Made by a program: the position numbers and the translations under genes. Positions 1-5,199 of a stretch of DNA of 13,707 nt are shown here, one piece after another; positions within the stretch are counted from its first letter, which is position 1, and every line of letters starts with the position of its first letter. The stretch is from Candidatus Peregrinibacteria bacterium (GTDB taxonomy: Bacteria > Patescibacteriota > Gracilibacteria > Peribacterales > Peribacteraceae): the NCBI GenBank assembly GCA_016215715.1, contig JACRIG010000080.1, forward strand, positions 1-13,707. Direction: 5' to 3'. The notes beneath the pieces are model-generated. The model ran no database searches and had not been told where the DNA came from. It saw nothing but the letters and a program-made list of their open reading frames with translations.

Positions 1-215
1 ACATTTTGATCGTCGACAGACCCCTCCGCATCATCATCAATTGCATAACCTTCCACGGGAACAAGTTGAGAATTGGAATCACTGTCCGGTTTCAGACGAA
101 CAGCATTTGTTAATGCAAAATCGCCGAAACGATCGGGCAGCGCAAGAAAATCATCACATGTCATCTCGGTCTCTTCCCGTTTTTCTTCAGCCTGTGAATG
201 CCATCGCAGAGACAT
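1..215 (-). CDS. Partial CDS, unknown protein (N-terminus only)
   Basis: On the minus strand an open frame runs from an ATG at 215-213 to the window edge without a stop, giving about 71 residues. The visible part is hydrophilic and acidic, with a run of Asp near the edge (IDDDAEG) and no signal peptide or membrane segment, so it looks cytoplasmic. I do not recognise it. The start is chosen because a fair promoter lies just upstream (TTGACC at 253-248, 17-bp spacer, TTTCAT at 230-225), 9 nt before the ATG, which is the geometry of several other genes here. There is no Shine-Dalgarno. An in-frame TTG lies further upstream but sits before the -10 box. Confidence 0.5.
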   Translation of the reverse strand, partial: MSLRWHSQAEEKREETEMTCDDFLALPDRFGDFALTNAVRLKPDSDSNSQLVPVEGYAIDDDAEGSVDDQN

Positions 216-224
216 AGGAGGGGC

Positions 225-253
225 ATGAAAGAGCAGAACTGTGGACAGGTCAA
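225..253 (-). promoter_or_regulatory. Promoter of the left-edge minus-strand gene
   Basis: On the minus strand TTGACC (253-248), a 17-bp spacer, then TTTCAT (230-225). The -10 match is 4/6. It ends 9 nt before the ATG at 215, so the transcript would have almost no leader. Confidence 0.4.
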
Positions 254-282
254 GAAGGAGTGGCAAGACACGGGCTCTTCCC

Positions 283-309
283 TATAATCACACCGTGCCG
301 ATGTGGCGG
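283..309 (+). other. Truncated tRNA-Leu 5' end with TATAAT box
   Basis: Perfect TATAAT at 283-288, then 8 nt, then the 13-mer GCCGATGTGGCGG at 297-309. This 13-mer is identical to the first 13 nt of the intact tRNA-Leu at 376-388. The identity stops at 310, and no D-loop, anticodon arm or T-arm follows. It looks like a promoter plus tRNA start left by a partial duplication or an insertion. Alternatively the TATAAT box may still drive the downstream tRNA with a leader of about 80 nt. Confidence 0.4.
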
Positions 310-375
310 CCCTTCGTCCGACTCAGGACCGTGACCTTAGCATTACTTCTGTTGATCTTTACGTTTGTTACTATT

Positions 376-462
376 GCCGATGTGGCGGAATTGGTAGACG
401 CGCACGCTTCAGGAGCGTGTATCCTCACGGATGTGGAGGTTCGAGTCCTCTCATCGGCACCA
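376..462 (+). tRNA. tRNA-Leu(CAG)
   Basis: Complete class II tRNA. The acceptor stem GCCGATG pairs with CATCGGC (452-458), followed by A73 and an encoded CCA (460-462). The D-arm is Leu-like (GGTAGA). The anticodon stem CACGC/GCGTG encloses loop TTCAGGA with anticodon CAG, reading CUG codons. There is a long variable arm, and the T-arm has loop TTCGAGT. A possible promoter is TTAGCA (337-342), 17 bp, TACGTT (360-365), 10 nt before the gene. Confidence 0.95.
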
Positions 463-481
463 TTCGATTCGACCCTGCGGG

Positions 482-575
482 CCTCAGCCATACGATTCTT
501 CCTGGTCACCATTTTTTTGCTGAGGTCAGGCATTCCTGCCTGCCGTAATAGTCACGCCATGCGAGAACGCATGGC
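482..575. other. Intergenic hairpins between tRNA-Leu and the VOC gene
   Basis: This gap holds three inverted repeats. CCTCAGC (482-488) pairs with GCTGAGG (519-525) around a T7 run (512-518). CAGGCA-TTCC-TGCCTG spans 527-542. GCCATGCG-AGAA-CGCATGGC, a perfect 8-bp stem with a 4-nt loop, spans 556-575. None is followed by a U-tract in either direction, so they are not textbook intrinsic terminators. They could end the tRNA transcript or the convergent VOC transcript by other means. No gene is evident here. Confidence 0.4.
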
Positions 576-607
576 CTGATTGATAAATCGCCGGCTCTTT
601 TCAACTT

Positions 608-997
608 TCACTTCTTAATATCCTCCCACAACCCGATCACATTCCCGCTGAGGTCCGTGACGTAGGCGTAGTAACCCATCCCCATCATGTCCATCTTCGG
701 CATGACGACTTTGCCTCCGGCTTTCTCGATCATCTTCACTTTTTCGTCGATGGAGGAAACATGAATCGCAAACACCGGAGCTTTTACTTTGTCTGTCTTT
801 TTCATAATCCCGCCATTGATCGCCCCGGGTTTCAGCGGTTGCCGCGTCTTCTCGTCGATCGGAGTCGTATGAACGCCGATGTACACGGAACCATCCGGCA
901 TTTTCCAGTCATCGAGTTTCCAGCCGAAGATTCCATAAAATTTACGTGCCGCTTCCAGATCGGTGACGGGGATTTCGAAGTGAACGATGGGATCCAT
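608..997 (-). CDS. VOC-superfamily (glyoxalase/bleomycin-resistance fold) protein
   Basis: A 129-residue protein with a single vicinal-oxygen-chelate domain. The N-terminus (VHFEIPVTDLEAARKFY) is the typical first beta strand and helix, with candidate metal ligand His6. The C-terminal strand ends IGLWED, where the Glu is the usual last metal ligand. Cytoplasmic; the substrate cannot be told from sequence. Members act on glyoxal adducts, aromatic diols or antibiotics, and many in this size class are uncharacterised. The start is the ATG at 997 rather than the GTG at 1003, because a strong promoter places transcription initiation at about 997-999, giving a leaderless message. The 3' end converges on tRNA-Leu. 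Confidence 0.85.
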   Translation of the reverse strand: MDPIVHFEIPVTDLEAARKFYGIFGWKLDDWKMPDGSVYIGVHTTPIDEKTRQPLKPGAINGGIMKKTDKVKAPVFAIHVSSIDEKVKMIEKAGGKVVMPKMDMMGMGYYAYVTDLSGNVIGLWEDIKK

Positions 998-1005
998 AGG
1001 CACTG

Positions 1006-1034
1006 ATTATATCTGTCTGTGATATGTGCATCAA
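1006..1034 (-). promoter_or_regulatory. Strong sigma70-type promoter of the VOC gene
   Basis: On the minus strand TTGATG (1034-1029), exactly 17 bp, perfect TATAAT (1011-1006). The -10 ends 8 nt before the ATG at 997, so initiation would fall at or next to the start codon. Confidence 0.75.
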
Positions 1035-1107
1035 ATAATCGTGCCGCTAATTTTTGTCATAAAAAGTTCATACATCCGTCATAGGAAGTGCAACTACCCC
1101 TCTTTCT

Positions 1108-1473
1108 ATGCCCATCCAGCGCTACACAGCAACGCCGTTCTCGGTCATCAATGTGCTGTCCGATCTTCTGCAGGCATTCCTCGTTATCCGCTTCATCTTC
1201 GTCCTCTTCCATGCGAACGCGGCAAACTGGCTCGTGAAAATGGTGTACGGAGTGACGCTTCCGTTCGTCTCGCCATTCGCGTCTATTTTTACGCCGACGA
1301 GAGTTGACGGCCTCACGGTCGAGTGGGCCTCGCTCCTGTCGATGATCGCCGTTGCGATCATAACGGTGTTCCTCATGAGTGCGCTGAGATTGATCGTCTC
1401 CATCGCTGAGGAAGCGGAGGAGGAAGAGTACGCGCAGGTCCGCCACCATCGCCACCGCCATCGTCACGCCTGA
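1108..1473 (+). CDS. YggT-family small membrane protein with His/Arg-rich tail
   Basis: A 121-residue protein with two hydrophobic segments, about residues 13-34 and 74-97, flanking the YggT-like stretch FVSPFASIFTP. YggT proteins are small integral membrane proteins linked to osmotic tolerance or envelope organisation; the exact role is unclear. After the second segment come an acidic patch (EEAEEEE) and a basic histidine-rich tail (HHRHRHRH) that might bind metal or nucleic acid, which is inference. The start has no Shine-Dalgarno and is preceded by a pyrimidine tract (CCCCTCTTTCT). The last 10 bp overlap the convergent msrB. Confidence 0.75.
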   Translation: MPIQRYTATPFSVINVLSDLLQAFLVIRFIFVLFHANAANWLVKMVYGVTLPFVSPFASIFTPTRVDGLTVEWASLLSMIAVAIITVFLMSALRLIVSIAEEAEEEEYAQVRHHRHRHRHA

Positions 1474-1835
1474 GATGTCTCCGGCATAAAACGGATCGAC
1501 AGTGAATTCACGCAGTGACGCGTGTCCTTCTTCGTCAGCTTCTCGCCTTCGAAAACGTGCCCCAGATGGCCACCGCAGTTCGCGCACTGAATCTCGGTAC
1601 GATAGCCATCGGCATCGGTGATCCGCTTCACGGAACCCTCGATCGTGTCGTCGAAGCTGGGCCATCCGCATCCGGAATCAAACTTATCGTCCGATACAAA
1701 GAGCGGACTACTGCACTTGCGGCAGACAAACGTCCCCCTCTGAGAAAAATGTTCGCATTCGCCGCTGAACGGCGGCTCAGTCCCTTTGTCTTCGATGATG
1801 TGCTTCTCCTCGGGCGTCAGTGGATTGAACGTCAT
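1464..1835 (-). CDS. msrB: Peptide-methionine (R)-S-oxide reductase MsrB
   Basis: A 123-residue, single-domain enzyme that reduces methionine-R-sulfoxide in oxidised proteins, using thioredoxin-type reductant in the cytoplasm. The structural zinc site is intact (C38xxC41 and C84xxC87). The GCGWPSF motif is at residues 55-61, and catalytic Cys108 sits in RHCVNS, the family's RYCxNS site. The open frame continues 39 codons upstream, but that extension is not MsrB-like and crosses the promoter. The ATG at 1835 is preferred because a TTGATC-17-CAGAAT promoter lies exactly 6 nt before it. Length matches the usual stand-alone MsrB. Confidence 0.95.
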   Translation of the reverse strand: MTFNPLTPEEKHIIEDKGTEPPFSGECEHFSQRGTFVCRKCSSPLFVSDDKFDSGCGWPSFDDTIEGSVKRITDADGYRTEIQCANCGGHLGHVFEGEKLTKKDTRHCVNSLSIRFMPETSQA

Positions 1836-1841
1836 GCACTC

Positions 1842-1870
1842 ATTCTGATTGAAAAGCCGGTATGGATCAA
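1842..1870 (-). promoter_or_regulatory. Promoter of msrB, leaderless geometry
   Basis: On the minus strand TTGATC (1870-1865), 17 bp, CAGAAT (1847-1842), then 6 nt to the ATG. Transcription +1 would be the A of the start codon. The -35 lies 6 bp after the stop codon of the upstream gene. Confidence 0.65.
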
Positions 1871-1876
1871 ACACTC

Positions 1877-2482
1877 CTAGAAATCGGTCGGACCGCCGAG
1901 GCCTCCCGGCTTCGTTTTCAGGATGCACGCAGTGATAGGGCACTCGCCCCAAATGAGTCCCGGGAAGACCCAGCCGGGGCTGCCGCAGGTCATCTGATCA
2001 TTGCCGAAGAGCTGACTGAGGAGATGCTTGTTCTGACAGCCGGAGTGAAAGACGTAGGGCTGCGTGCGGACAGAACTTCTGGAAGCGAGGGAAAAAGCGG
2101 AATGTGCTGAGCGGGAGGAAAGCTGAAAGGCGGAGCGCGACGACGCAGAGGTGACACCGTACCCGTACGACGAGGAGAGGTACGAAAAGTACGGGGTGGA
2201 AGATGAGCGCGAGGAAGCCGACTGCGCTGCACTGCGGCCGGGACCCGTCACGGAGGAGAAAGCGTATGGATTGTAGGGAGCAGGCGGGAGCAGGTACGCA
2301 TGCGGGAGCGGTGCTGACGAAGAATGGGAAGAGCCGGCCGGTGCCCTGACGACCCGATGTGTCGCCGCCGGTTTTTTCTTCATCGGCCTGTAGTAATACG
2401 TGCCTGCACTCACAGCGTCGGTCAGCATGATACTGACCATCGCTGAGAGGAAAACACCGACAATGACATTTTGAAATTTCAT
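1877..2482 (-). CDS. Secreted Ser/Tyr-rich low-complexity protein, four C-terminal cysteines
   Basis: A 201-residue protein of unknown function. An N-terminal signal peptide is visible: hydrophobic core at residues 5-20 and likely cleavage after VSA (residue 26). The mature part is a basic segment, a Pro-rich stretch (60-75), then a Ser-rich region with recurring SSRS units (89-136) and alternating Tyr/Ser. A compact C-terminal part has cysteines at 149, 166, 181 and 186, suitable for two disulfides. There is no LPxTG-type sorting signal, so it is not an obvious substrate of the sortase in this window. The ATG at 2482 is chosen over an upstream in-frame start at 2524 because the signal peptide begins there and a promoter ends 8 nt before it. 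Confidence 0.75.
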   Translation of the reverse strand: MKFQNVIVGVFLSAMVSIMLTDAVSAGTYYYRPMKKKPAATHRVVRAPAGSSHSSSAPLPHAYLLPPAPYNPYAFSSVTGPGRSAAQSASSRSSSTPYFSYLSSSYGYGVTSASSRSAFQLSSRSAHSAFSLASRSSVRTQPYVFHSGCQNKHLLSQLFGNDQMTCGSPGWVFPGLIWGECPITACILKTKPGGLGGPTDF

Positions 2483-2490
2483 GGTTTCTG

Positions 2491-2519
2491 AGCGTAAACT
2501 TCGTGGAACGGTCATGCAA
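2491..2519 (-). promoter_or_regulatory. Promoter of the secreted-protein gene
   Basis: On the minus strand TTGCAT (2519-2514), 17 bp, TACGCT (2496-2491), then 8 nt to the ATG at 2482. It is divergent from the groESL promoter, which starts 27 bp away. Confidence 0.5.
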
Positions 2520-2545
2520 GTCATATCTCCGTGGAATCATTGCTC

Positions 2546-2573
2546 TTGACTCCCTGAATTAGCACTCTAAAAT
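2546..2573 (+). promoter_or_regulatory. groESL promoter
   Basis: TTGACT (2546-2551), 16-bp spacer, TAAAAT (2568-2573). The -10 lies inside the spacer of the CIRCE element, the classic arrangement for HrcA repression. Initiation near 2580 would give a leader of about 100 nt before groES. That leader contains a small inverted repeat (AGCTCC-G-GGAGCT, 2594-2606). Confidence 0.85.
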
Positions 2574-2585
2574 TGCGACTGCTAG
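2559..2585 (+). promoter_or_regulatory. CIRCE element (HrcA operator)
   Basis: The left arm TTAGCACTC (2559-2567) is a perfect consensus. The spacer is exactly 9 nt. The right arm GACTGCTAG (2577-2585) matches GAGTGCTAA at 7/9. It overlaps the -10 box, so an HrcA repressor encoded elsewhere would block groESL until heat or misfolding stress. Confidence 0.92.
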
Positions 2586-2679
2586 TCAGCCTCAGCTCCG
2601 GGAGCTTGTGCACTGATTCACCGACTCATCACAAAGGACACGCCTCCTGTCTGACTTCTACCATCTTCCCTTCCTTTCT

Positions 2680-3012
2680 ATGGCATCCCTCCCGAAACTC
2701 GCAGTGTCCATTCAGCCTCTCGGCGACCGCGTCGTCGTCCTCCCGATGGAGGCCGAGCAGGTCACCGCCTCCGGCATCGTCATCCCCGATACCGCGAAGG
2801 GGGAAAAACCCCAGCAGGGTTTCGTCCTCGCGCTCGGCAAGGGCGGCGTCGGCAAAGACTGCGCCAACCCGACGGAATTCTTAAAAGTCGGCGACAAAGT
2901 TCTCTTCGGTAAGTACGCGGGCGACGACGTGAAGCTCAAGGACACGTCCGGCAAAGATATCGAAGTGAAGATCCTCCATCTTGATTCTGTTCTGGGTAAA
3001 GTGATCGATTAA
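2680..3012 (+). CDS. groES: Co-chaperonin GroES (Hsp10)
   Basis: A 110-residue protein that forms the heptameric lid of the GroEL folding chamber. The family signature PLGDRVVV is at residues 13-20, followed by the mobile-loop region (QVTASGIVIPDTAKGEKPQQG-like, residues about 27-47) that contacts GroEL. The C-terminal half carries the usual VGDKVLFGKYAG strand. It is slightly longer than the common 95-100 residues, with extra N-terminal residues. It is the first gene of the CIRCE-controlled operon, 43 bp before groEL. There is no Shine-Dalgarno; the start is preceded by a pyrimidine tract (CTTCCCTTCCTTTCT). Confidence 0.98.
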   Translation: MASLPKLAVSIQPLGDRVVVLPMEAEQVTASGIVIPDTAKGEKPQQGFVLALGKGGVGKDCANPTEFLKVGDKVLFGKYAGDDVKLKDTSGKDIEVKILHLDSVLGKVID

Positions 3013-3055
3013 TTTTGTACCTCATTATTCTTAATTCTTTTTTCTCCAATCATCT

Positions 3056-4693
3056 ATGTCCGCCAAACAACTCATCTTCGGAAACGAATCCCGCGAAGCC
3101 ATCTTCAAAGGCGTCACTAAACTCGCGGAGGCCGTCCGCGCCACGATGGGCCCGCTGGGCCGTAACGTCGTGATCGAAAAGAAGTACGGCGGCCCGACCG
3201 TCACGAAAGACGGCGTCACTGTCGCAAAGGAAATCGAACTGCCGGATCCTTTCGAGAACATGGGAGCACAGCTGGTGCGCGAAGCCGCGACGAAGACGAA
3301 TGACGCGGCCGGTGACGGAACGACGACCGCGACGGTCCTCGCTCACGCCATCATGCAGGAGGGGTTGAAGCATCTGGGAAGCGGGAAAAATGCCATCTCC
3401 ATCAAGAACGGAATTCTCAAGGCGGTTGATGCGGTCAGCAAACACCTCGACAGCCAGAAGAAGATCGTCAGTAAGAAGGAAGAGTACGCCGCCGTCGCAC
3501 ACATCTCCGCGCAGGATCACGAAATTGGCAATGTCATCGCCGAGGTCATCGATCCGGTCGGCAAAGACGGAGTTGTAACGGTGGAAGCCGGCCAGACGCT
3601 CGGCCTCGAGAAGGAGTACGTCGAAGGCATGCAGTTTGACAGCGGCTACATCTCCCCGTACTTCGTCACGGACACCGGGCGTATGGAAGCCATTTTCGAG
3701 CGTGCACACATCCTCATCACCGACAAGAAAATCAGCAGCATTCAGGAAATTCTCCCGCTGCTCGAAAGTCTCGCCCAGAAGGGACGCAAGGAACTCGTCA
3801 TCATCGCCGAGAACGTCGAGGGCGAAGCGCTCGCGACTCTCGTCGTCAACAAACTCCGCGGCACCTTCTCAACGCTCGCCGTCAAAGCTCCCGCCTTCGG
3901 CGACCGCCGCAAAGAAATTCTGAAGGATATCGCCATCCTCACGGGCGGCCGCGTCATCAGCGAGGAAATCGGCCTGAAACTCGAGAGTGCGACGTTCGAG
4001 GACCTCGGCACCGCGCGCAGAGTTGTCGTGACGAAGGACAACACGCTCATCGTCGACGGCAGCGGCAAGAAGAGCGAGATTACCGCTCGTCTCAATGAAA
4101 TTAAGGCACAGCTTGAAACGACAAAATCCGACTTCGACCGTGAAAAACTGCAGGAGCGTCTCGCGAAACTCACGGGCGGCGTTGCCGTCATCAAGGTCGG
4201 TGCCGCAACGGAAGTGGAACAGAAAGAGAAGCAGCACCGCGTGGAAGATGCGCTCTCCGCAACCCGCGCCGCAGCCGAAGAAGGCATCGTCGCCGGAGGA
4301 GGAACTGCCTTCATCCGCGCCATCGAATCCCTCGCGAAGGTGAAGGTTGCAAACAAGGACGAGCAGATCGGTGTCGACATCATCAAAGGCGCGCTCACGG
4401 CTCCGACGATGCACATCGCGAATAACGCGGGTGCCGAAGGACGCGTCGTCGTCGAGAAAGTCCGCAATGAAATGAAGGGCAATCACGGGTACAACGCGAT
4501 GACCGGCGAGTACGAGGACCTCGTGAGAGCGATGATCATCGACCCCAAAAAGGTCACCCGCTGCGCCCTCGAGAACGCCGCCTCCGTCGCCGCGATGTTC
4601 CTGACCCTCGAGGTCGCCGTCGTCGACATCCCCAAAAAGGAAGCGCCCGCCGCTGCAGGAGGGATGCCGGGAGGGATGGGAGAGGATTTCTAA
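3056..4693 (+). CDS. groEL: Chaperonin GroEL (Hsp60)
   Basis: A 545-residue, full-length ATP-dependent chaperonin forming the double heptameric ring that folds cytosolic proteins with GroES. The nucleotide-binding motif GDGTTTAT is at residues 86-93, with catalytic Asp87. The signature near the second equatorial segment (AAAEEGIVAGGGTA) and the C-terminal ENAASVAAMFLTLE block are present. It ends in the flexible Gly-Gly-Met tail (GGMPGGMGEDF). The start lacks a Shine-Dalgarno and is preceded by T-rich sequence. It is followed directly by a strong intrinsic terminator. It is a single complete copy with no anomaly. Confidence 0.99.
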   Translation: MSAKQLIFGNESREAIFKGVTKLAEAVRATMGPLGRNVVIEKKYGGPTVTKDGVTVAKEIELPDPFENMGAQLVREAATKTNDAAGDGTTTATVLAHAIMQEGLKHLGSGKNAISIKNGILKAVDAVSKHLDSQKKIVSKKEEYAAVAHISAQDHEIGNVIAEVIDPVGKDGVVTVEAGQTLGLEKEYVEGMQFDSGYISPYFVTDTGRMEAIFERAHILITDKKISSIQEILPLLESLAQKGRKELVIIAENVEGEALATLVVNKLRGTFSTLAVKAPAFGDRRKEILKDIAILTGGRVISEEIGLKLESATFEDLGTARRVVVTKDNTLIVDGSGKKSEITARLNEIKAQLETTKSDFDREKLQERLAKLTGGVAVIKVGAATEVEQKEKQHRVEDALSATRAAAEEGIVAGGGTAFIRAIESLAKVKVANKDEQIGVDIIKGALTAPTMHIANNAGAEGRVVVEKVRNEMKGNHGYNAMTGEYEDLVRAMIIDPKKVTRCALENAASVAAMFLTLEVAVVDIPKKEAPAAAGGMPGGMGEDF

Positions 4694-4714
4694 AGATTCA
4701 TCTATGGAATGATG

Positions 4715-4744
4715 AAAAAGCCGCTTCTCACAAAGCGGCTTTTT
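4715..4744 (+). terminator. Intrinsic terminator of groESL
   Basis: The 12-nt arm AAAAAGCCGCTT (4715-4726) pairs perfectly with AAGCGGCTTTTT (4733-4744) around a 6-nt loop, ending in a T5 run. The A-run on the other side makes it potentially bidirectional. Confidence 0.93.
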
Positions 4745-4758
4745 GAAGCAATAATCCC

Positions 4759-4786
4759 TCGACAACAAACAACTCTTCTGTAGACT
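4759..4786 (+). promoter_or_regulatory. Promoter of the 4795 gene
   Basis: TCGACA (4759-4764, 5/6 match), 16 bp, TAGACT (4781-4786, 4/6), then 8 nt to the ATG at 4795. This is again near-leaderless geometry. Confidence 0.5.
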
Positions 4787-4794
4787 TGTTAACT

Positions 4795-5199
4795 ATGCTT
4801 CCGGAACTTAGGGACATCGAAAAATTGAAAGGCGTGGCAGTGAGATGTCTCCGGGAAGAGGGACTTTTTGAGAAGATTCATGTGCTTCTGGAAAAATCGT
4901 TTCGATGGAGAATCGAAAAGATTTTGCTTTCAGATGAGACACTTGCCGACTGGGAACCCATCAAGATTCTCATCAACGAAGTCATCGCAGTACTAACGAC
5001 ATGGAAAGTACGGGCAGGATTTGAGTCCCTGAAACGCCTGAACCCTTTCGCTCTGCGAACGATAACTGCTGCTTCTATAAATCAAATCATACACAACGTA
5101 CACCGGACTAGAATTTCAGATCTTGTTTCTGAATTAGAATCACGTCGCCGCGATGCACGTCGTTTTTCAGGAAGTAATCAGCAAGGTAATCTTCGATGA
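4795..5199 (+). CDS. Hypothetical helical protein
   Basis: A 134-residue protein that I do not recognise. It is rich in Leu, Ile, Glu, Lys and Arg with heptad-like spacing, so it is probably all-helical. It has no membrane segment, signal peptide, cysteine cluster or known catalytic motif; the single Cys is near residue 20. The start is the ATG at 4795, 8 nt after a promoter-like -10 box; a TTG three codons upstream is less likely. The last 92 bp overlap the 3' end of the convergent AAA+ gene, so the final 30 or so residues (basic, Ser/Gln-rich) are antisense to conserved coding sequence and may be unconstrained. Confidence 0.6.
   Translation: MLPELRDIEKLKGVAVRCLREEGLFEKIHVLLEKSFRWRIEKILLSDETLADWEPIKILINEVIAVLTTWKVRAGFESLKRLNPFALRTITAASINQIIHNVHRTRISDLVSELESRRRDARRFSGSNQQGNLR

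Noticed and set aside
556..575. 8-bp hairpin as an intrinsic terminator
   Set aside because: The stem is strong, but no run of T follows on either strand, so I list it only as a structured intergenic element.
303..579. Short open frames of 81-112 residues over tRNA-Leu(CAG), both strands
   Set aside because: They run through the tRNA gene and the hairpin region, have no start signal, and encode no recognisable protein.
1998..2540. 180-residue open frame overlapping the secreted-protein gene in another frame
   Set aside because: The competing frame has a proper signal peptide, start position and promoter; this one is Arg/Cys/Phe-rich noise.
3869..4768. 299-residue open frame antisense to groEL
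   Set aside because: It lies wholly opposite the conserved groEL coding sequence and the terminator, has low-complexity Asp/Val/Leu composition, and has no recognisable domain. It arises from the GC-biased codon use of groEL.
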